Source: Polynucleobacter sp. (GTDB lineage Bacteria > Pseudomonadota > Gammaproteobacteria > Burkholderiales > Burkholderiaceae). From it: a DNA stretch of 64,000 nucleotides. The stretch's first letter is position 1, and each line of letters opens with the position of its first letter. Location of the stretch: positions 1 to 64,000 of the forward strand of contig NZ_JAUXZY010000003.1 of assembly GCF_030693775.1 (NCBI RefSeq), in the 5' to 3' direction. Both the position numbers and the translations under genes were made by a program. The notes under the pieces were generated by a model. The model searched no databases. It had not been told where the DNA came from and was given only the letters and a program-made list of their open reading frames with translations. Shown piece after piece: positions 1 through 8,522 of the stretch.

Positions 1-276
1 TGGAATGACGTGCCTACCTGTAAAGAAGTGGGTGTTCCAACCGACTACGTGATGCTGCGCGGCATTTTCATGCCCCCTGGCGTAACCCAAGATCAGGTCA
101 ATTACTACGTGGACCTCTTTAAAAAGGTCATTGCCACCCCAGAATGGAAGAAGTTCATGGCCGATGGCGCCTTTAACCAAACCTTCATGAGCGGCAAAGA
201 GTTTGATAAGTGGTTAGATACCAACGCTGCATTGCACAAGCAGCTCATGCAAGAAGCTGGATTTATTGCGAAGTAA
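1..276 (+). CDS. Bug-family solute-binding protein, 3' end only (TctC-like)
   Basis: This is the C-terminal part of a periplasmic binding protein of the tripartite tricarboxylate transporter (Bug/TctC) family. The frame is open from base 1, so the start lies outside the window. About 91 residues are visible, including the segment reading RGIFMPPGV and a closing helix region typical of Bug proteins. It lies just upstream of tctB and tctA on the same strand, so it is very probably the binding subunit feeding that permease. The ligand, a carboxylate of some kind, cannot be told from this fragment. Confidence 0.85.
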   Translation, partial: WNDVPTCKEVGVPTDYVMLRGIFMPPGVTQDQVNYYVDLFKKVIATPEWKKFMADGAFNQTFMSGKEFDKWLDTNAALHKQLMQEAGFIAK

Positions 277-285
277 GTTAGGATG

Positions 286-317
286 AACAGGGCCCGCATG
301 TAGCGCGCCCTGTTTTG
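286..317 (+). terminator. Hairpin between tctC and tctB
   Basis: ACAGGGC at 287-293 pairs with GCCCTGT at 307-313 across a 13-base loop, followed by a short T-rich stretch. It sits inside the presumed tctC-tctB-tctA operon. It may act as a partial terminator or 3' stabiliser, so that more binding protein than permease is made. The regulatory role is inferred. Confidence 0.55.
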
Positions 318-351
318 TTACTGTATTAACCCTTTTTTAGTGAGTAGAGCA

Positions 352-879
352 ATGTCGGAACACGCAAATAATTCAAAATCAGAGGCATCCATTGGCATGC
401 GTGCCATGGAAATCATTACAGCCCTTTTATTTTTAGTGTTTGGTTTGGTGGTGATGGTTGGCAGTATTAAGTTGGGCGCATCCTGGGGCAGCGATGGTCC
501 CGAGGCTGGTTATTTTCCGTTTTATATCAGCCTAATCATTTTGCTTTCCAGCTCAGTCACCCTCTATCAGGCCGCCATTGTTGACCGCAAGAAGGAAGAC
601 GAGCCTTTTGTAGAGAAAGAGCCATTTAGGCAAGTTCTGGCCGTTCTGTTGCCAGCATTTGTATTCGTGCTCTTTATGCAGCTGATCGGCATTTATGTTT
701 CTGCCGCTGTTTACATCGTTGTTTTCATGGTCTGGCTGGGTAAGTACCCATTATGGAAGGCGGCCGCCGTTGGTGTTGGTGTAAGCATCGCCCTGTTCAT
801 GATGTTCGAGTTCTGGTTTCAGGTCCCATTGCCACACGGCTCTTGGTTTAATCCGCTCGAATTCATCGGCGTCAAATAA
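352..879 (+). CDS. tctB: Tripartite tricarboxylate transporter small membrane subunit TctB
   Basis: This is the small integral-membrane subunit that works with TctA and the periplasmic TctC protein in sodium-coupled carboxylate uptake. About 175 residues with four hydrophobic segments (near residues 17-37, 50-68, 87-110 and 125-158). The motif GPEAGYFPFYISL after the first segment is characteristic of TctB. A GTG at 340 in the same frame would add four residues. I prefer ATG 352, but neither has a strong ribosome-binding site. It lies 39 bp ahead of tctA. Confidence 0.88.
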   Translation: MSEHANNSKSEASIGMRAMEIITALLFLVFGLVVMVGSIKLGASWGSDGPEAGYFPFYISLIILLSSSVTLYQAAIVDRKKEDEPFVEKEPFRQVLAVLLPAFVFVLFMQLIGIYVSAAVYIVVFMVWLGKYPLWKAAAVGVGVSIALFMMFEFWFQVPLPHGSWFNPLEFIGVK

Positions 880-918
880 CAAAATTATTACAAAAGCTTA
901 GAAAAAAAGGAGCTCCAG

Positions 919-2415
919 TTGGACGAAATTAACGCGCTATTTAACGGCTTTGCCGTAGCGATGACCCCCTTTAATTTGATGTTGATGTTGGTTGGCGTTG
1001 TTCTCGGCGTCATCATTGGTGTGTTGCCTGGATTAGGCGGCGCCAACGGCATTGCGATTTTGCTGCCATTAACGTTTACGATGGAACCTACCTCGGCCAT
1101 CATCATGCTCTCCTGTATTTACTGGGGTGCTTTGTTTGGCGGAGCGATCACATCAATCCTATTTAACATTCCGGGTGAGCCTTGGTCAGTTGCAACGACC
1201 TTTGATGGTTACCCCATGGCGCGCAGCGGTAAAGCAGGTGAGGCCTTAACTGCTGCATTTACATCATCCTGTATTGGTGCTGTTTTTGCGATTGTGATGA
1301 TCACCTTCTTGGCACCATTGGTAGCGAAGTTTGCGCTGCAGTTTGGCCCACCTGAGTTCTTTGCGGTCTATCTCTTAACCTTCTGTAGTTTTGTGGGTAT
1401 GAACAAAGGCTCGCCATTTAAAGTGCTGTCCGCAATGATGCTCGGCTTTGCCTTGGCTTGCGTCGGTATGGATACGGTTACTGGCCAATTGCGCTTGACC
1501 TTCGGTAGCACTGAATTGATGCGCGGCTTTGACTTCTTGATCGCAGTTATTGGTCTCTTCGGTATTGGTGAAATTCTGCTCTCGATGGAAGAGGGTCTGA
1601 AGTTCTCTGGTGCAGCAGCGAAGATCAAGAGCACCATCGTTTGGCAGACTTGGAAGCAATTGCCTAAGTATTGGGCTACTTCCTTGCGCAGCTGCTTGAT
1701 TGGTTGCTGGATGGGTATTACGCCAGGCGGCGCTACCCCAGCTTCCTTCATGGCATACGGTGTTGCTAAGCGCGTATCTAAAAACCAGAGCAACTTCGGT
1801 AAGGGCGATATGGAGGGTATTGTTGCTCCTGAGACAGCGGCTCACGCTGCCGGAACAGCGGCATTATTACCAATGCTCTCGCTCGGTATTCCAGGATCGC
1901 CTACCGCGGCAGTATTGCTGGGTGGTTTGCTGATTTGGGGCTTGCAGCCAGGACCATTGCTCTTCGTTGAGAAGCCAGACTTCGTTTGGGGCTTGATCGC
2001 CAGTATGTACCTCGGTAATATTGCCGGCCTGTTCGTGGTCTTGACCTGCGTACCGCTGTTTGCATCGATTCTGCGGATTCCGTTCTCGATCATTGCACCA
2101 GTCATCATTGTGATTTGTGCGGTTGGTGCTTACACAGTACACAACGCCACCTTTGACGTTTGGTTGATGCTGGGCTTCGGTGTAGTCGGATACGTCTTTA
2201 AGAAACTCGATTACCCAATGGCTCCAATGGTCTTGGCGTTAGTTCTCGGTGACCGTGCAGAAGATTCCTTCCGCCAGTCGATGTTGATTTCACAAGGTAG
2301 CGTCGATGTATTCTTCTCGAACTACTTGGTGGCCGGCATCACCACCTTGGCTTTAGTCCTGCTGTTCTGGCCATTGATTGGCAAGTTCACCAGCAAGAAG
2401 GCCAAAGCAGCATAA
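919..2415 (+). CDS. tctA: Tripartite tricarboxylate transporter permease TctA
   Basis: This is the large permease subunit (498 aa), forming the transport path in the inner membrane. It shows the family's glycine-rich N-terminal motif VLPGLGGANG, a second conserved stretch around GITPGGATPASFMAYGVAKR, and about ten to twelve hydrophobic segments. The start is TTG at 919, supported by AAGGAG at 907-912 with ideal spacing and no better ATG in frame nearby. Its length is normal for TctA. It ends the tctCBA operon and is followed by a strong terminator. Confidence 0.95.
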   Translation: MDEINALFNGFAVAMTPFNLMLMLVGVVLGVIIGVLPGLGGANGIAILLPLTFTMEPTSAIIMLSCIYWGALFGGAITSILFNIPGEPWSVATTFDGYPMARSGKAGEALTAAFTSSCIGAVFAIVMITFLAPLVAKFALQFGPPEFFAVYLLTFCSFVGMNKGSPFKVLSAMMLGFALACVGMDTVTGQLRLTFGSTELMRGFDFLIAVIGLFGIGEILLSMEEGLKFSGAAAKIKSTIVWQTWKQLPKYWATSLRSCLIGCWMGITPGGATPASFMAYGVAKRVSKNQSNFGKGDMEGIVAPETAAHAAGTAALLPMLSLGIPGSPTAAVLLGGLLIWGLQPGPLLFVEKPDFVWGLIASMYLGNIAGLFVVLTCVPLFASILRIPFSIIAPVIIVICAVGAYTVHNATFDVWLMLGFGVVGYVFKKLDYPMAPMVLALVLGDRAEDSFRQSMLISQGSVDVFFSNYLVAGITTLALVLLFWPLIGKFTSKKAKAA

Positions 2416-2440
2416 GCCTAACTTGTAGGACGCATGATCT

Positions 2441-2466
2441 AAATGGGGGCGTAAGCCCCCATTTGT
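2441..2466 (+). terminator. Rho-independent terminator after tctA
   Basis: AAATGGGGGC and GCCCCCATTT form a perfect 10-bp stem around a GTAA tetraloop (2441-2464), running into a T-rich tail. It closes the tctCBA operon. Confidence 0.9.
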
Positions 2467-2510
2467 ATTTCAGCCCGGGCTAGTCTCGCACTTGCGCTTA
2501 AAATAAGCCC

Positions 2511-2882
2511 ATGTCACGCATTGCACGCACATGGATTCATTGGCTTACTGCCGCCGCAGTATTGCTTGGTTCGGTCATGCCAATGGCTGCCCATGCCCGT
2601 CCAATCATCTCAGATGTCAATAAGCTTGAGATGGCTGTCTGCGCCCCCAGTGGTGAGCAGATCGATTTGCGGGTTGATCTAGGCCTACCCGATAGTCATC
2701 AAGCGCAAACAGGCTGCGCATACTGCCTTATTCAAGATAGTTATGTCCCCAGCATTCAGCTCGATTTACAGTTTGCGGAGCCAGAATCGTCTTCAAAGAT
2801 CCACACTGCTTTCCAAGCTATAGCATTACCCATTATTGCGTGGATGCAATTGCCCTCAAGGGCGCCCCCAATCCTTTCTTAA
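2511..2882 (+). CDS. DUF2946-family small secreted/membrane protein
   Basis: 123 residues. The N-terminus (residues 1-29, ending MAAHA) is a signal peptide or membrane anchor. The mature part has a Cys near residue 44 and a CAYC motif near residues 69-72, followed by a hydrophobic C-terminal stretch. This layout matches DUF2946 proteins, often found beside copper-handling genes. A copper role is suggested, not shown, by the PCu(A)C chaperone about 1 kb downstream. No substrate can be assigned from sequence. Confidence 0.72.
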   Translation: MSRIARTWIHWLTAAAVLLGSVMPMAAHARPIISDVNKLEMAVCAPSGEQIDLRVDLGLPDSHQAQTGCAYCLIQDSYVPSIQLDLQFAEPESSSKIHTAFQAIALPIIAWMQLPSRAPPILS

Positions 2883-2978
2883 TGCAACGGGGTAAGTACG
2901 CTTACCCAAGATCGTGAGTGGTAAATAAGCCTCCCGGCTTATTCCGCTCATCCCTTTTATTTGCTAAACGGAAAAATT

Positions 2979-3395
2979 ATGTTGAAACGTTTAAAACAAA
3001 GTCTACTGCTAGCTTACTTGTCATTATTTGTAATGGCTTCGTATGCCGCTAACCTAGACCCCCTATTTGTTAGTCTTACCAGCGATGAGCCTCATCGCAC
3101 CACGATGGCCCTGAACTTTAGTAAACACCATGCAGCAAATGGACACCCATTAAGTGTCTTTTTGAGCGACAAGGGGGTTTATCTGGGAGTGAAGGCCGGC
3201 AGCACAAGCCATCCCGAGCAGCAAAAATTGCTAGCTGACATGATCGCAAGCGGTAGCACGGTGATTATGTGCCCACCGTGCTTGCGGCATTATGGCTTTA
3301 ATGAGGCGGATCTATTGCCTGGCATCAAATTAGGGGGAGTCAAGGTGACTGGCGAAGCCTTGTTTAAGCCAAATACAAAGACTTTGAGCTGGTAG
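2979..3395 (+). CDS. Secreted DsrE/DsrF-like protein with CPPC motif
   Basis: 138 residues from ATG 2979. An in-frame TTG at 2961 would only lengthen the n-region. A signal peptide ending near SYAA is followed by a DsrE-like fold: LFVSLTSDEPHRTTMALNF, then a strand reading HPLSVFLSDKGVYL, then VIMCPPCLRHYGF. DsrE-family proteins often carry a reactive cysteine used in sulfur transfer. Here the thiols form a CPPC pair and the protein is predicted to be exported. The function is unknown, with thiol or metal handling in the periplasm the most natural guess. Confidence 0.7.
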   Translation: MLKRLKQSLLLAYLSLFVMASYAANLDPLFVSLTSDEPHRTTMALNFSKHHAANGHPLSVFLSDKGVYLGVKAGSTSHPEQQKLLADMIASGSTVIMCPPCLRHYGFNEADLLPGIKLGGVKVTGEALFKPNTKTLSW

Positions 3396-3407
3396 TAGAG
3401 TATTGCC

Positions 3408-3836
3408 ATGCGCGTTTGGCTTATGAAACGAAACTGTTCCTTTTCACCGAAGCAGGTGGGGTATTTCTACGCCTCGATTGTCTTTTTTTCGCTTCTGGTG
3501 GCAGGTTCGTTTTTGCTCATGGGCGTTTGGATGGTTCTGATTTTTACCTGCATTGAAATCACGGCCTTGACCATTGCCCTATATGTATACAGTCGCCATG
3601 CTCTCGATTATGAAAAGATCACGATCGATGGCAAGAACATGACGATTGAAAAAAGCTGGGGCGGTAAGGTAGAAAGAAAAGAACTCAATACTGTATGGGC
3701 TCGCGTTAGCCGTACCGATAAACATTTATATCGCTTAGTACTTCAACATGCCGATCAAGAAACACCGATTGGTATTTTTGTAAACCGAGATGATCTTCCG
3801 CAATTTGAGCGGGAACTTAAGATGCATCTCCATTAA
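3408..3836 (+). CDS. DUF2244 domain-containing membrane protein
   Basis: 142 residues. The N-terminal motif RNCSFSPKQ followed by two close transmembrane segments (about 18-40 and 43-62) and a cytoplasmic domain of about 80 residues is the standard arrangement of DUF2244. Proteins of this family are often encoded near cytochrome oxidase or copper genes, but no activity is established. ATG 3423 is an alternative start five codons in. It lies 12 bp after the DsrE-like gene and 17 bp before the PCu(A)C gene, so co-transcription is likely. Confidence 0.8.
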   Translation: MRVWLMKRNCSFSPKQVGYFYASIVFFSLLVAGSFLLMGVWMVLIFTCIEITALTIALYVYSRHALDYEKITIDGKNMTIEKSWGGKVERKELNTVWARVSRTDKHLYRLVLQHADQETPIGIFVNRDDLPQFERELKMHLH

Positions 3837-3853
3837 TTTATTCAAAGGAAGTT

Positions 3854-4333
3854 ATGAAAACCACCATTCAATTTAGAAGTTTGATGATCAGTGCAGCATT
3901 CATTTGCGCAGTGCCATCCGTTGGTATTGCCCAAGATGCAAAAGTGGGCAACATTGCCGTCAATGGTGCCTACACCCGTGCCACCGTCCCAGGTCAGGCG
4001 GCAGCTGGCGGCTTTATGAAAATCACCAGCAATGGCGCTGCCGATCAATTGATCTCTGCAACTTCCACAGTCTCGGATGATGTGCAGTTGCACACCATGA
4101 CTATGGATAACAATGTGATGCGCATGCGTGAGGTAAAGCAAATTGAGGTGCCTGCCAATGGCGCTGTTGAACTCAAGCCAGGTGGTTTGCACTTGATGTT
4201 TATGAATATCAAGGCGCCCCTGAAGGCGGGTGAGTCTGTGCCGGTGAAGCTGAAGTTTGCCAAAGCAGGCGAAGTGGAGGTGAAGATGCCAGTCAATGCT
4301 CCTGGCGGTCATGGACACGGTCCTAAGCACTAA
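3854..4333 (+). CDS. Periplasmic copper chaperone PCu(A)C
   Basis: 159 residues with a signal peptide ending near VGIAQ. The family copper-binding pattern is visible: His80, Met82 and Met89/91 in the HTMTM...MRM stretch, then the GGLHLMFM motif with His113 and Met115. PCu(A)C proteins carry Cu(I) to cytochrome c oxidase in the periplasm. A His-rich tail (GGHGHGPKH) could add metal affinity. AAAGGAAG just before ATG 3854 is a good ribosome-binding site. A terminator follows, closing the four-gene cluster. Confidence 0.93.
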   Translation: MKTTIQFRSLMISAAFICAVPSVGIAQDAKVGNIAVNGAYTRATVPGQAAAGGFMKITSNGAADQLISATSTVSDDVQLHTMTMDNNVMRMREVKQIEVPANGAVELKPGGLHLMFMNIKAPLKAGESVPVKLKFAKAGEVEVKMPVNAPGGHGHGPKH

Positions 4334-4352
4334 ATACGTGCTGTATTGACCT

Positions 4353-4378
4353 AAAAAGGGCGCTGCGGCGCCCTTTTG
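4353..4378 (+). terminator. Rho-independent terminator after PCu(A)C gene
   Basis: AAAAGGGCGC at 4354-4363 pairs perfectly with GCGCCCTTTT at 4368-4377 across a 4-base loop, the right arm ending in a T run. Confidence 0.9.
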
Positions 4379-4488
4379 CATTCGCCCTAGGGGGTAGAGC
4401 GCTTAATGTACCATTTCAGTTCAAATCAAGAAATTACGAATGATTGCCGCTGCGTAAAGGGGTAATCAATAAACGTAAAGGAGACAGC

Positions 4489-4941
4489 ATGTTTAAGCAA
4501 AAAAATGCGATCGGTGGCCTAGAGAAAACCGTCGAATCGTTTGAGACCATCATTGGTGCCTCGACTGAGGTTCATGGTCGCATCCTGATTGAGGAAAGCG
4601 TCCGCATTGATGGCAGCGTCATTGGGAATATTGAAGCGCGGCAGGGTAAATCTATTACGGTTGCTTTAGGCAAAACGGGAACCGTTCGTGGCGATATTCA
4701 TGCACACCGCGTTTTGATTGCCGGTACAGTGGAAGGTAATGTCTACGCCTCTGAAAAGGTGGAGCTTCACAATGGATCATCAGTGCGGGGCGATATTGCC
4801 TATGGCCAGCTTGCAATGGAATATGGTGCGGTGCTCAATGGCGCCCTGAATGCCAATGTTGGAGCGGATGAGCGCCCATTGCTATCGGGTGACTCAGAAA
4901 CGGTATTTCAGGATAGCTGGGACAAGATTAAAGGGCGCTAA
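4489..4941 (+). CDS. Bactofilin
   Basis: 150 residues from ATG 4489, which is preceded by AAAGGAGA at 4478-4485. An upstream in-frame extension has no such signal. The body is one bactofilin (DUF583) right-handed beta-helix, seen as repeating short strands: EVHGRILIEESVRIDGSVIGNIE, then VRGDIHAHRVLIAGTVEGNVYAS, then SVRGDIAYGQLAMEYGAVLNG. Bactofilins polymerise without nucleotide into cytoskeletal filaments that position cell-wall enzymes. The convergent neighbour 20 bp away is an M23 peptidase, the classic partner. Confidence 0.92.
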   Translation: MFKQKNAIGGLEKTVESFETIIGASTEVHGRILIEESVRIDGSVIGNIEARQGKSITVALGKTGTVRGDIHAHRVLIAGTVEGNVYASEKVELHNGSSVRGDIAYGQLAMEYGAVLNGALNANVGADERPLLSGDSETVFQDSWDKIKGR

Positions 4942-4961
4942 GCAGCCACCCTTAAACGACA

Positions 4962-5900
4962 CTACTTTTTCGCTAGCTGGGTATTGCTGGAGATTAAGAA
5001 CTGCATTGGATTGACGTGCTTGCCATTGTGGGTGATTTCATAATGGAGATGTGGTCCGGTAGATCTGCCTGTGCTGCCTACTTCGGCAATGATCTGCCCG
5101 CGCTTAACTGTTTGACCTTGCTGAACATGAATTTTCTTGGCGTGGGCGTATTTTGAGACAAAGCCATCGGAATGACTGATTTCAAGGTAGTTTCCGTAGG
5201 CAGCATCATAGCCTAGGCTGGTAACAGTACCGTTACCCGAAGCAATAATCGGCGTTCCTGAGGGCGCTGAAAAATCAATGCCGGGATGCTGCGCCAATAG
5301 ATTAGTGAATGGATCAAGGCGTGATCCGAAGTTGCTAGATAAGCCCAATTGATTTTGAATCGGCGATCCCGTGGGCAGCTGGCTCAGCCACTCATATTGC
5401 TCTCGCCAACTATTTTCTAAGTTTTTGACACCCTGCTGAATCGATGAGGTATTGCCTAATGCATGATCCAACTCATCGACTAGGCTTTTTTGCGGCGTTA
5501 GTTTGAATGTAATCGGTTGGTACGCGCCACCCTTATTGCCGGACTCTGGGGATAAGCGCTTCACTGGTGCCGGTGTGGCTAAGTCAGCAAAGCGATCCTT
5601 GAGGGCTTTCATTTCCACAATACGCTCGGTCAATTGAGTCAGCTGATTCTGTAACTCATGCAAGCGAGCGCGGTAGCTGGTTTCGATGGCATCTTTCTCT
5701 TGAACGGTAATGACGCCGCCGATTTCTCTTGCTAGCTCAGGACTATATTGGATCGCAACCCGAAAGCCCAGCGAATGAATTCCGACTCCGAGCAAAATTA
5801 AAATGAACGACACTACCGCCGCCGCTTTGATCAGCGTGCGAGCGGTAATATTGATCTTTTTAACCTGAGCGGTTGATCCGGAGATCCAAATCAGCTGCAT
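4962..5900 (-). CDS. M23-family peptidoglycan endopeptidase, membrane-anchored
   Basis: 312 residues. A single transmembrane anchor (about 24-46) is followed by a coiled-coil stretch (about 66-108) and a C-terminal M23/LytM domain from residue about 185. The zinc-site residues are all present: His205 and Asp209 in QHPGIDF, His253 in KYAHA, and the HLH pair at 284-286. It should therefore be an active endopeptidase cutting peptide crosslinks in the periplasm. Pairing with a bactofilin suggests a role in cell shape. It ends 3 bases from the upstream end of ilvD's stop region, so it may be co-transcribed with ilvD. Confidence 0.92.
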   Translation of the reverse strand: MQLIWISGSTAQVKKINITARTLIKAAAVVSFILILLGVGIHSLGFRVAIQYSPELAREIGGVITVQEKDAIETSYRARLHELQNQLTQLTERIVEMKALKDRFADLATPAPVKRLSPESGNKGGAYQPITFKLTPQKSLVDELDHALGNTSSIQQGVKNLENSWREQYEWLSQLPTGSPIQNQLGLSSNFGSRLDPFTNLLAQHPGIDFSAPSGTPIIASGNGTVTSLGYDAAYGNYLEISHSDGFVSKYAHAKKIHVQQGQTVKRGQIIAEVGSTGRSTGPHLHYEITHNGKHVNPMQFLISSNTQLAKK

Positions 5901-5903
5901 AAA

Positions 5904-7595
5904 TTAAATCTTCAAATCCAAGTCGGTTACCGCTCCCTTACTTGCACTGCTTGCTGTACTGGCGTACTTTGCGAGTAGGCCGCGGGTATAGCGCGGCTTA
6001 GGTTGCTTCCAGGCTGCACGGCGTTTGGCAATCTCATCATCCGCAACATTGAGCTGAATTAAGAGCTTATGTGCATCAATCGTGACTGAATCACCTTCAT
6101 TGATTAATGCAATAGTGCCGCCAACATAGGCTTCAGGCGCAACGTGACCGACAACCATGCCCCAGGTGCCACCGGAGAAGCGACCATCCGTAATCAGGCC
6201 AACGCTCTCACCCAGTCCCTGGCCAACGAGCGCTGATGTGGGGGAAAGCATTTCACGCATGCCGGGGCCGCCCTTGGGACCTTCGTAGCGAATCACCACG
6301 ATGTCACCCGCCTTAATTTTGTTTGCCATGATGGCTTCCATTGCTAAATCTTCCGAGTCAAAGACGCGTGCTGGGCCGGTAATCGATGGGTTCTTGAGGC
6401 CGGTGATTTTGGCAACGCAACCCTCAGGCGAGATATTGCCCTTCAGGATGGCCAGATGCCCTTCGGCATACATGGGGTTATCTAAGGTGCGAATGACTTT
6501 CTGGTCTGCGCGGGGGGTGGAAGGAACATCTTTGAGAACCTCTGCAATCGTCTTCCCGGTAATCGTTATGCAATCACCGTGCAGTAAGCCGCCGTCGAGC
6601 AAGATTTTCATGATCTGTGGAATTCCGCCCGCTTGATGTAAGTCGGTGGCTAAGTAAGCGCCCGATGGTTTCATGTCGGCAATCACGGGAACGCGTTTGC
6701 GAATCCGCTCAAAATCATCAATCGTCCAGTCGATATCGGCGGCGCTAGTAATAGCCAAGAAATGCAAGACCGCATTGGTCGAACCGCCAACGGCCATGAT
6801 GACGCTCACTGCATTCTCAATCGATTTTTTGGTAACAATGTCGCGGGGACGTAAATTATTTTTGATTGCCTCCACTACTGCGCGCGCTGAATCCGCAGCG
6901 CTAGCGACTTTCTCGGCATCGACGTTGGACATGGTTGAGGAGTAGGGGAGGCTCATACCAAGCGCCTCAAAAGCCGAGCTCATGGTGTTGGCGGTATACA
7001 TCCCGCCGCACGAACCACTGCTTGGGCAGGCATTCTGTTCGATGCCTTTAAAGTCTTCTTCACTTAAACGACCAGATGTAAATTCGCCAACGGCTTCAAA
7101 AGCAGACACAATATTGAGCTCTTTTCCTTTGTAGTGACCCGGCTGAATGGTGCCGCCATAGACATAAATGCTAGGCACGTTCGTACGTACCATGGCCATC
7201 ATGCCGCCAGGCATATTCTTATCGCAGCCACCAATGACTACCACGCCGTCTTGCCATAAGCCGTTCACGCAGCACTCAATGCTGTCTGCGATGACTTCGC
7301 GTGATACCAAAGAGTACTTCATGCCCTCAGTACCCATGCCAATACCATCTGAAATGGTCGGAGTGCCAAACACTTGGGCTTTAGCGCCAGCTGCCTCGAG
7401 TGCCTCAATGGCAGCATCAGCGAGCTTCTGTAAGCCACTATTGCAAGGTGTTACGGTCGAGTGGCCATTGGCTACGCCCACCATGGGCTTGGTAAAGTCG
7501 CCATCCTTGTATCCCATGGCGTAATACATGGAACGGTTGGGTGCGCGTGCAACACCTTCGGTGACCATTCTTGAGCGTTCATTGAGGCGTTTCAT
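5904..7595 (-). CDS. ilvD: Dihydroxy-acid dehydratase IlvD
   Basis: 563 residues from the ATG at 7595 (sequence begins [10 protein letters not shown]). A longer frame extends to 7712, but the extension is not IlvD-like and the family length fits 7595. It dehydrates 2,3-dihydroxy-isovalerate and its C6 homologue to 2-oxo acids in valine and isoleucine synthesis. The iron-sulfur cysteines are visible in [10 protein letters not shown] and [16 protein letters not shown]. No other ilv gene is in the window. Confidence 0.95.
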   Translation of the reverse strand: MKRLNERSRMVTEGVARAPNRSMYYAMGYKDGDFTKPMVGVANGHSTVTPCNSGLQKLADAAIEALEAAGAKAQVFGTPTISDGIGMGTEGMKYSLVSREVIADSIECCVNGLWQDGVVVIGGCDKNMPGGMMAMVRTNVPSIYVYGGTIQPGHYKGKELNIVSAFEAVGEFTSGRLSEEDFKGIEQNACPSSGSCGGMYTANTMSSAFEALGMSLPYSSTMSNVDAEKVASAADSARAVVEAIKNNLRPRDIVTKKSIENAVSVIMAVGGSTNAVLHFLAITSAADIDWTIDDFERIRKRVPVIADMKPSGAYLATDLHQAGGIPQIMKILLDGGLLHGDCITITGKTIAEVLKDVPSTPRADQKVIRTLDNPMYAEGHLAILKGNISPEGCVAKITGLKNPSITGPARVFDSEDLAMEAIMANKIKAGDIVVIRYEGPKGGPGMREMLSPTSALVGQGLGESVGLITDGRFSGGTWGMVVGHVAPEAYVGGTIALINEGDSVTIDAHKLLIQLNVADDEIAKRRAAWKQPKPRYTRGLLAKYASTASSASKGAVTDLDLKI

Positions 7596-7741
7596 GCGGC
7601 TGACTCCATCTGTAATTGCGGAAAAACCTCTATTGTGCAATGAGCTGGGGTAGTGCGATGCACGGGCAATAGTGGGGAAATAGAATGCTGCACTGCAATA
7701 ATAAAAAAGCACAATAAAACCAGTATGTTAGCCTTCAAAAG

Positions 7742-7757
7742 TTAGCTATTGAGCTAA
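7742..7757. promoter_or_regulatory. Inverted repeat upstream of response regulator
   Basis: TTAGCT-ATTG-AGCTAA, perfect 6-bp arms, in the 219-bp region between divergent ilvD and the response regulator gene. It could be an operator or a small RNA hairpin. Its function is not known. Confidence 0.4.
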
Positions 7758-7783
7758 TATCTTATGTGCAGCACTTCTATTAC

Positions 7784-7802
7784 ATTTGCATTAAATGCAA
7801 AT
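7784..7802. promoter_or_regulatory. Inverted repeat ATTTGCAT-N3-ATGCAAAT, candidate operator
   Basis: Perfect 8-bp arms separated by TAA, 12 bp before the ATG of the response regulator and directly ahead of its ribosome-binding site. A near copy lies at 19054-19073. Its position suggests autoregulation or another repressor, but this is inference. Confidence 0.45.
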
Positions 7803-7814
7803 TAAGGTGAAGAA

Positions 7815-8444
7815 ATGAATACATCGGGGCACGTCTATCTGGTTGACGATGACGAGTCAATGCGGACCTCCTTGAGCAGAATGCTGCGCGAGTTGGGCTA
7901 CAACGTCCATGATTTTGCGAGTGCTAAAGCGTTTATCGAGCATTCAGTTCCTATAGCGCCCGCGGTGATTTTGCTGGACATGCAAATGCCCGACATGACT
8001 GGACTTGATCTACAAGAAGAGCTTGTTCGTATGGGCCGTAAGACGCCGATCATCTTTGTGAGCGGTCAAAGTCACCCGCAGCAAATTGTTAAAAGCCTAA
8101 AAAAAGGGGCTCTGGATTTTTTATTCAAGCCGTTTAATTTGGAGGACTTGCTCCATTCTGTGGCTGATGCCATTGCGTTTGACGCGCGGCAGTTAAAGCG
8201 GGTCTCCAAGGATGTCGAGGTCAAGCGCTATTTCAGTACCCTGACTCCCCGTGAAAAAGAGGTTTGCCACTTGTTGGTCCAAGGCCTTTTAAATAAAGAC
8301 ATTGCTGTGCAGCTCGGCACAACCGATGCCACGATCAAGGTACACAAGGCGCGGGTAATGGAAAAAATGCGTGCCGAGTCCTTACAGGGTTTGGTGAAGT
8401 CCTATTTAGAGGCCTCCCTTGATCAGTCACTGCCAGCTCAGTAA
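7815..8444 (+). CDS. FixJ/NarL-type response regulator, orphan
   Basis: 209 residues. The receiver domain (about 5-120) has the acidic pair Asp11/Asp12, phospho-acceptor Asp55 in ILLDMQMP, Ser83 and Lys105 in LFKPF. A LuxR-type HTH follows (about 138-195: TLTPREKEVCHLL, then TDATIKVHKARVMEKM). It should be a DNA-binding transcription factor activated by phosphorylation. No histidine kinase is encoded within reach, so it is an orphan here. AAGGTGA lies just ahead of ATG 7815. Two inverted repeats lie in its leader. Confidence 0.9.
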   Translation: MNTSGHVYLVDDDESMRTSLSRMLRELGYNVHDFASAKAFIEHSVPIAPAVILLDMQMPDMTGLDLQEELVRMGRKTPIIFVSGQSHPQQIVKSLKKGALDFLFKPFNLEDLLHSVADAIAFDARQLKRVSKDVEVKRYFSTLTPREKEVCHLLVQGLLNKDIAVQLGTTDATIKVHKARVMEKMRAESLQGLVKSYLEASLDQSLPAQ

Positions 8445-8522
8445 TCGGATTAGCCCTAAGGCGACTTCAAATCTCCACCCCAATCGCCGAAAATAAATTT
8501 AATACTTTATTAACCTTAAGAT

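Noticed and set aside
1375-1845. Two long minus-strand frames opposite tctA
   Set aside because: Antisense shadows of a conserved permease gene, with no family pattern or ribosome-binding site.
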